This document shows, piece after piece, positions 62,201-64,000 of a DNA stretch of 64,000 nt. The notes below the pieces were generated by a model that was not told the DNA's origin, did no database searches, and saw only the letters and a list, made by a program, of their open reading frames with translations. Position 1 is the first letter of the stretch. Every line of letters begins with the position of its first letter. Made by a program: the position numbers and the translations under genes. The DNA is from Pedobacter cryoconitis (GTDB lineage: Bacteria; Bacteroidota; Bacteroidia; Sphingobacteriales; Sphingobacteriaceae). Location: NCBI RefSeq assembly GCF_001590605.1, contig NZ_CP014504.1, positions 2,852,001-2,916,000 of the forward strand, read 5' to 3'.

Positions 62201-64000
62201 TTACCTGCGCCTCCCTCTTCGCTCTCATTGCTGAATAAAATTGTGTTGCCTGTTCCAGATAAGCTATTGCAAACTCTTCTGTAGGCTCATTCTTATTAAT
62301 TTGCAGTACCAGTTCGTTAAAAGTTGAAGGTAAAACGACCTCACCTGTTTCCACGAAATTGGTATCAAACTCTCTGATTACACCCGTTTGCGTACTGCTG
62401 CTGATACTTTTATCTAATAACAATGCCTTTGCAGTATTCACAAATACACTGTAGGAATGATAAATGGCATCAGACCAGGCCTTACCTTCAAAAGCTGAAC
62501 CTGCCCATAGCAGCTTCTCTTCCCCTTCGAGTAAGAGTGTAGCCACCAAATCAATCACTACGCCAGCACATTCGCCTACGCCAATCGCAGTCACAAAAGT
62601 CTCTTCATGACCCCAATCTACATACTCTTCATCTTTTAAAGCAGTAAGGTCTGCCAGTGGTTTCAATAACTGGTAAAAGTGATCTTTACCTTTAGCATCG
62701 TAATACTGGTGGAAACTTTCATTTTCACCCGAATTCGTACTGTAGTCATCCAAAACTGTGCGTAAAATAGCTGGCGCACGTTTAGTTGGTGCTTTAATTA
62801 CGCGTTCGGCTACGCGGCCTTCACCATCACCTACTGTTCCGCCACCAATCATGACCTGCACTGCAGGTACGACTTTTCCGTTTGCTTTGACCGAACTTCC
62901 ATGAAATCCAAGGTGAGCCAGACCATGCTGACCGCATGAATTCATACAGCCACTTATTTTTATCTTAATGTCTTTATCGTAAATCAGATCAGGATATTCC
63001 TCATGAATTACCCCTTCTAATACTGCAGCAAGGGACATACTGTTTGCAATTCCTAAATTACAAGTATCTGTACCCGGACAAGTCGTAATATCCCCCACAC
63101 TATCAAATCCAGGAACTGCAAAGTCCAGTTCATTTAATACAGTATATAATGGGATCAATGCCTCTGCGCTGACAAATTTCAACAACAAACCCTGATTCTG
63201 GGTAATTCTGATTTCATCCGCTACATATGGGCGTATAGCCGCTACAAATAACCGCGCTTTATCAGTCTTGATATCACCTACTGGTACCTTGATATATACC
63301 CCATAAAAACCACTTTGTTTTTGCGGGAATACATTGGTATCCAACCATCTTTTATAATGGACCTCATCTGCCGGACGCTGATCAGTTGCAGCAAGAGCTT
63401 CTGGCAAAGCCGGAAGGGGTACTGTTCCCAGATCAACCTTAAAAGATTTTGATTTATTGGCTATTACTTCTTCAGCAATTAAGCGCGTTACTTCTTCTAA
63501 TCCAAGTTTTTGAACCAGATACTTTAACCTTGCTTTATTTCTGTTGGTTCTTTCTCCATGACGGTCAAAAACCCTCAAAACAGACTCTGAATAAGGAATC
63601 AATTGATCTTCAGGCAGAAAATCATGAACTACACTCGCCAAAAAAGGTTGTGCGCCCAAACCACCTGCAAACATGACTTTAAAACCCCGCTCTCCTTTTT
63701 CATTCACTTTAGGAATAAAACCTAAATCATGAATATAACTGAAAGCGGTATCCTTTTCTGTTGATGAAAAAGAGATCTTGATCTTCCTGCCCATTTCCTG
63801 ACAGATGGGGTTCCTTAAAAAATATTTAAATACGGCCTGAGCGTAAGGGGAAACATCAAAAAGTTCCTCAGGGTTGATCCCTGCATCAGGCGAAGAAGTT
63901 ACATTTCTAACCGTATTACCACAAGCTTCACGTAAAGTGATATCATCACGTTCCAGTTCTGCCCACAGTTCGGGTGTACGGTCTAAACTCACATAGTGAA
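62190..64000 (-). CDS. Siroheme/[4Fe-4S] sulfite reductase hemoprotein, 5' end outside window
   Basis: At least 603 codons are open to the right edge. The GTG at 63992 is internal, because the frame continues upstream with His-Tyr before VSLDRTPELW, a conserved interior stretch. Cluster/siroheme cysteines appear in TTCPGTDTCNLG and SGCMNSCGQHG, and the NIRV/FRxGEL-like repeats are visible. It reduces sulfite to sulfide (nitrite is the alternative in this family). Its place in the cys operon favours sulfite. First gene visible of the six-gene operon ending at cysN. Confidence 0.93.
   Translation of the reverse strand, partial: HYVSLDRTPELWAELERDDITLREACGNTVRNVTSSPDAGINPEELFDVSPYAQAVFKYFLRNPICQEMGRKIKISFSSTEKDTAFSYIHDLGFIPKVNEKGERGFKVMFAGGLGAQPFLASVVHDFLPEDQLIPYSESVLRVFDRHGERTNRNKARLKYLVQKLGLEEVTRLIAEEVIANKSKSFKVDLGTVPLPALPEALAATDQRPADEVHYKRWLDTNVFPQKQSGFYGVYIKVPVGDIKTDKARLFVAAIRPYVADEIRITQNQGLLLKFVSAEALIPLYTVLNELDFAVPGFDSVGDITTCPGTDTCNLGIANSMSLAAVLEGVIHEEYPDLIYDKDIKIKISGCMNSCGQHGLAHLGFHGSSVKANGKVVPAVQVMIGGGTVGDGEGRVAERVIKAPTKRAPAILRTVLDDYSTNSGENESFHQYYDAKGKDHFYQLLKPLADLTALKDEEYVDWGHEETFVTAIGVGECAGVVIDLVATLLLEGEEKLLWAGSAFEGKAWSDAIYHSYSVFVNTAKALLLDKSISSSTQTGVIREFDTNFVETGEVVLPSTFNELVLQINKNEPTEEFAIAYLEQATQFYSAMRAKREAQVNVN

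Noticed and set aside
63990..63992. GTG as the start codon of the sulfite reductase
   Set aside because: The frame stays open to the window edge and the residues just upstream fit the conserved interior of the family, so the true start is outside.

Overview
The window is a 64 kb stretch of an AT-rich Bacteroidota chromosome, most likely Sphingobacteriaceae and Pedobacter-like. This rests on the gene families seen, not on a database match. They include PorP/SprF and a CHU_C-type (gliding/type IX secretion) C-terminal domain, a FecI-like sigma/FecR/STN-TonB receptor cascade, DUF2480 and DUF2490 proteins, many lipoprotein signal peptides and few Shine-Dalgarno sites. Candidate promoters fit the Bacteroidota pattern TTTG - about 19 nt - TAnnTTTG. 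The window cuts two genes: a 2-hydroxyacid dehydrogenase at the left edge and a sulfite reductase at the right edge. No rRNA, tRNA, CRISPR array, transposase or prophage was seen.

Layout. 1-6.6 kb (minus): ldhA-like, dnaA with a palindromic DnaA-box pair upstream (a possible replication origin), ohr-ohrR peroxide module, fabV, pepD. 6.7-17.6 kb (mixed): a PAP2_C/sphingomyelin-synthase-like membrane protein, an alpha/beta-hydrolase lipoprotein, an L,D-transpeptidase, a DUF892 protein, an iron-permease-like protein, lspA plus an exported cyclophilin, a GHKL ATPase overlapping an exported chorismate mutase, a VirJ/AcvB-like protein, an orphan receiver domain, and a PLP decarboxylase divergent from an Lrp regulator. 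Between them lie strong plus-strand terminators with no upstream gene, suggesting small RNAs. 18-18.8 kb: a XRE-family regulator and a tiny ORF.

19-32.3 kb (minus) is the most distinctive block: ECF sigma, FecR anti-sigma, TonB-dependent receptor, beta-helix surface lipoprotein, a small lipoprotein, a 1581-residue MBG/Ig repeat protein with a type IX secretion C-terminal domain, and a PorP/SprF-like outer-membrane protein. A convincing antisense small-RNA gene sits between the FecR and receptor genes. It has a consensus promoter overlapping the receptor start codon and an intrinsic terminator before fecR.

32.3-54.7 kb: an S41 protease lipoprotein, an EEP hydrolase coupled to a Dabb protein, a SufR-like Fe-S regulator with a SufR-box-like operator, DUF2480, a complete RND efflux operon, msrB, an M28 peptidase, a heterodimeric ABC exporter followed by a 35-codon ORF and gpmA, a second orphan receiver, an M3 peptidase, a DUF2490 protein and a gluconate permease. 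54.7-64 kb (minus): Prc protease and an assimilatory sulfate operon (sulfite reductase, cobA, a siroheme synthase-TauE/SafE fusion, cysH, cysD, cysN). This operon carries out sulfate activation, APS reduction, sulfite reduction and siroheme supply.
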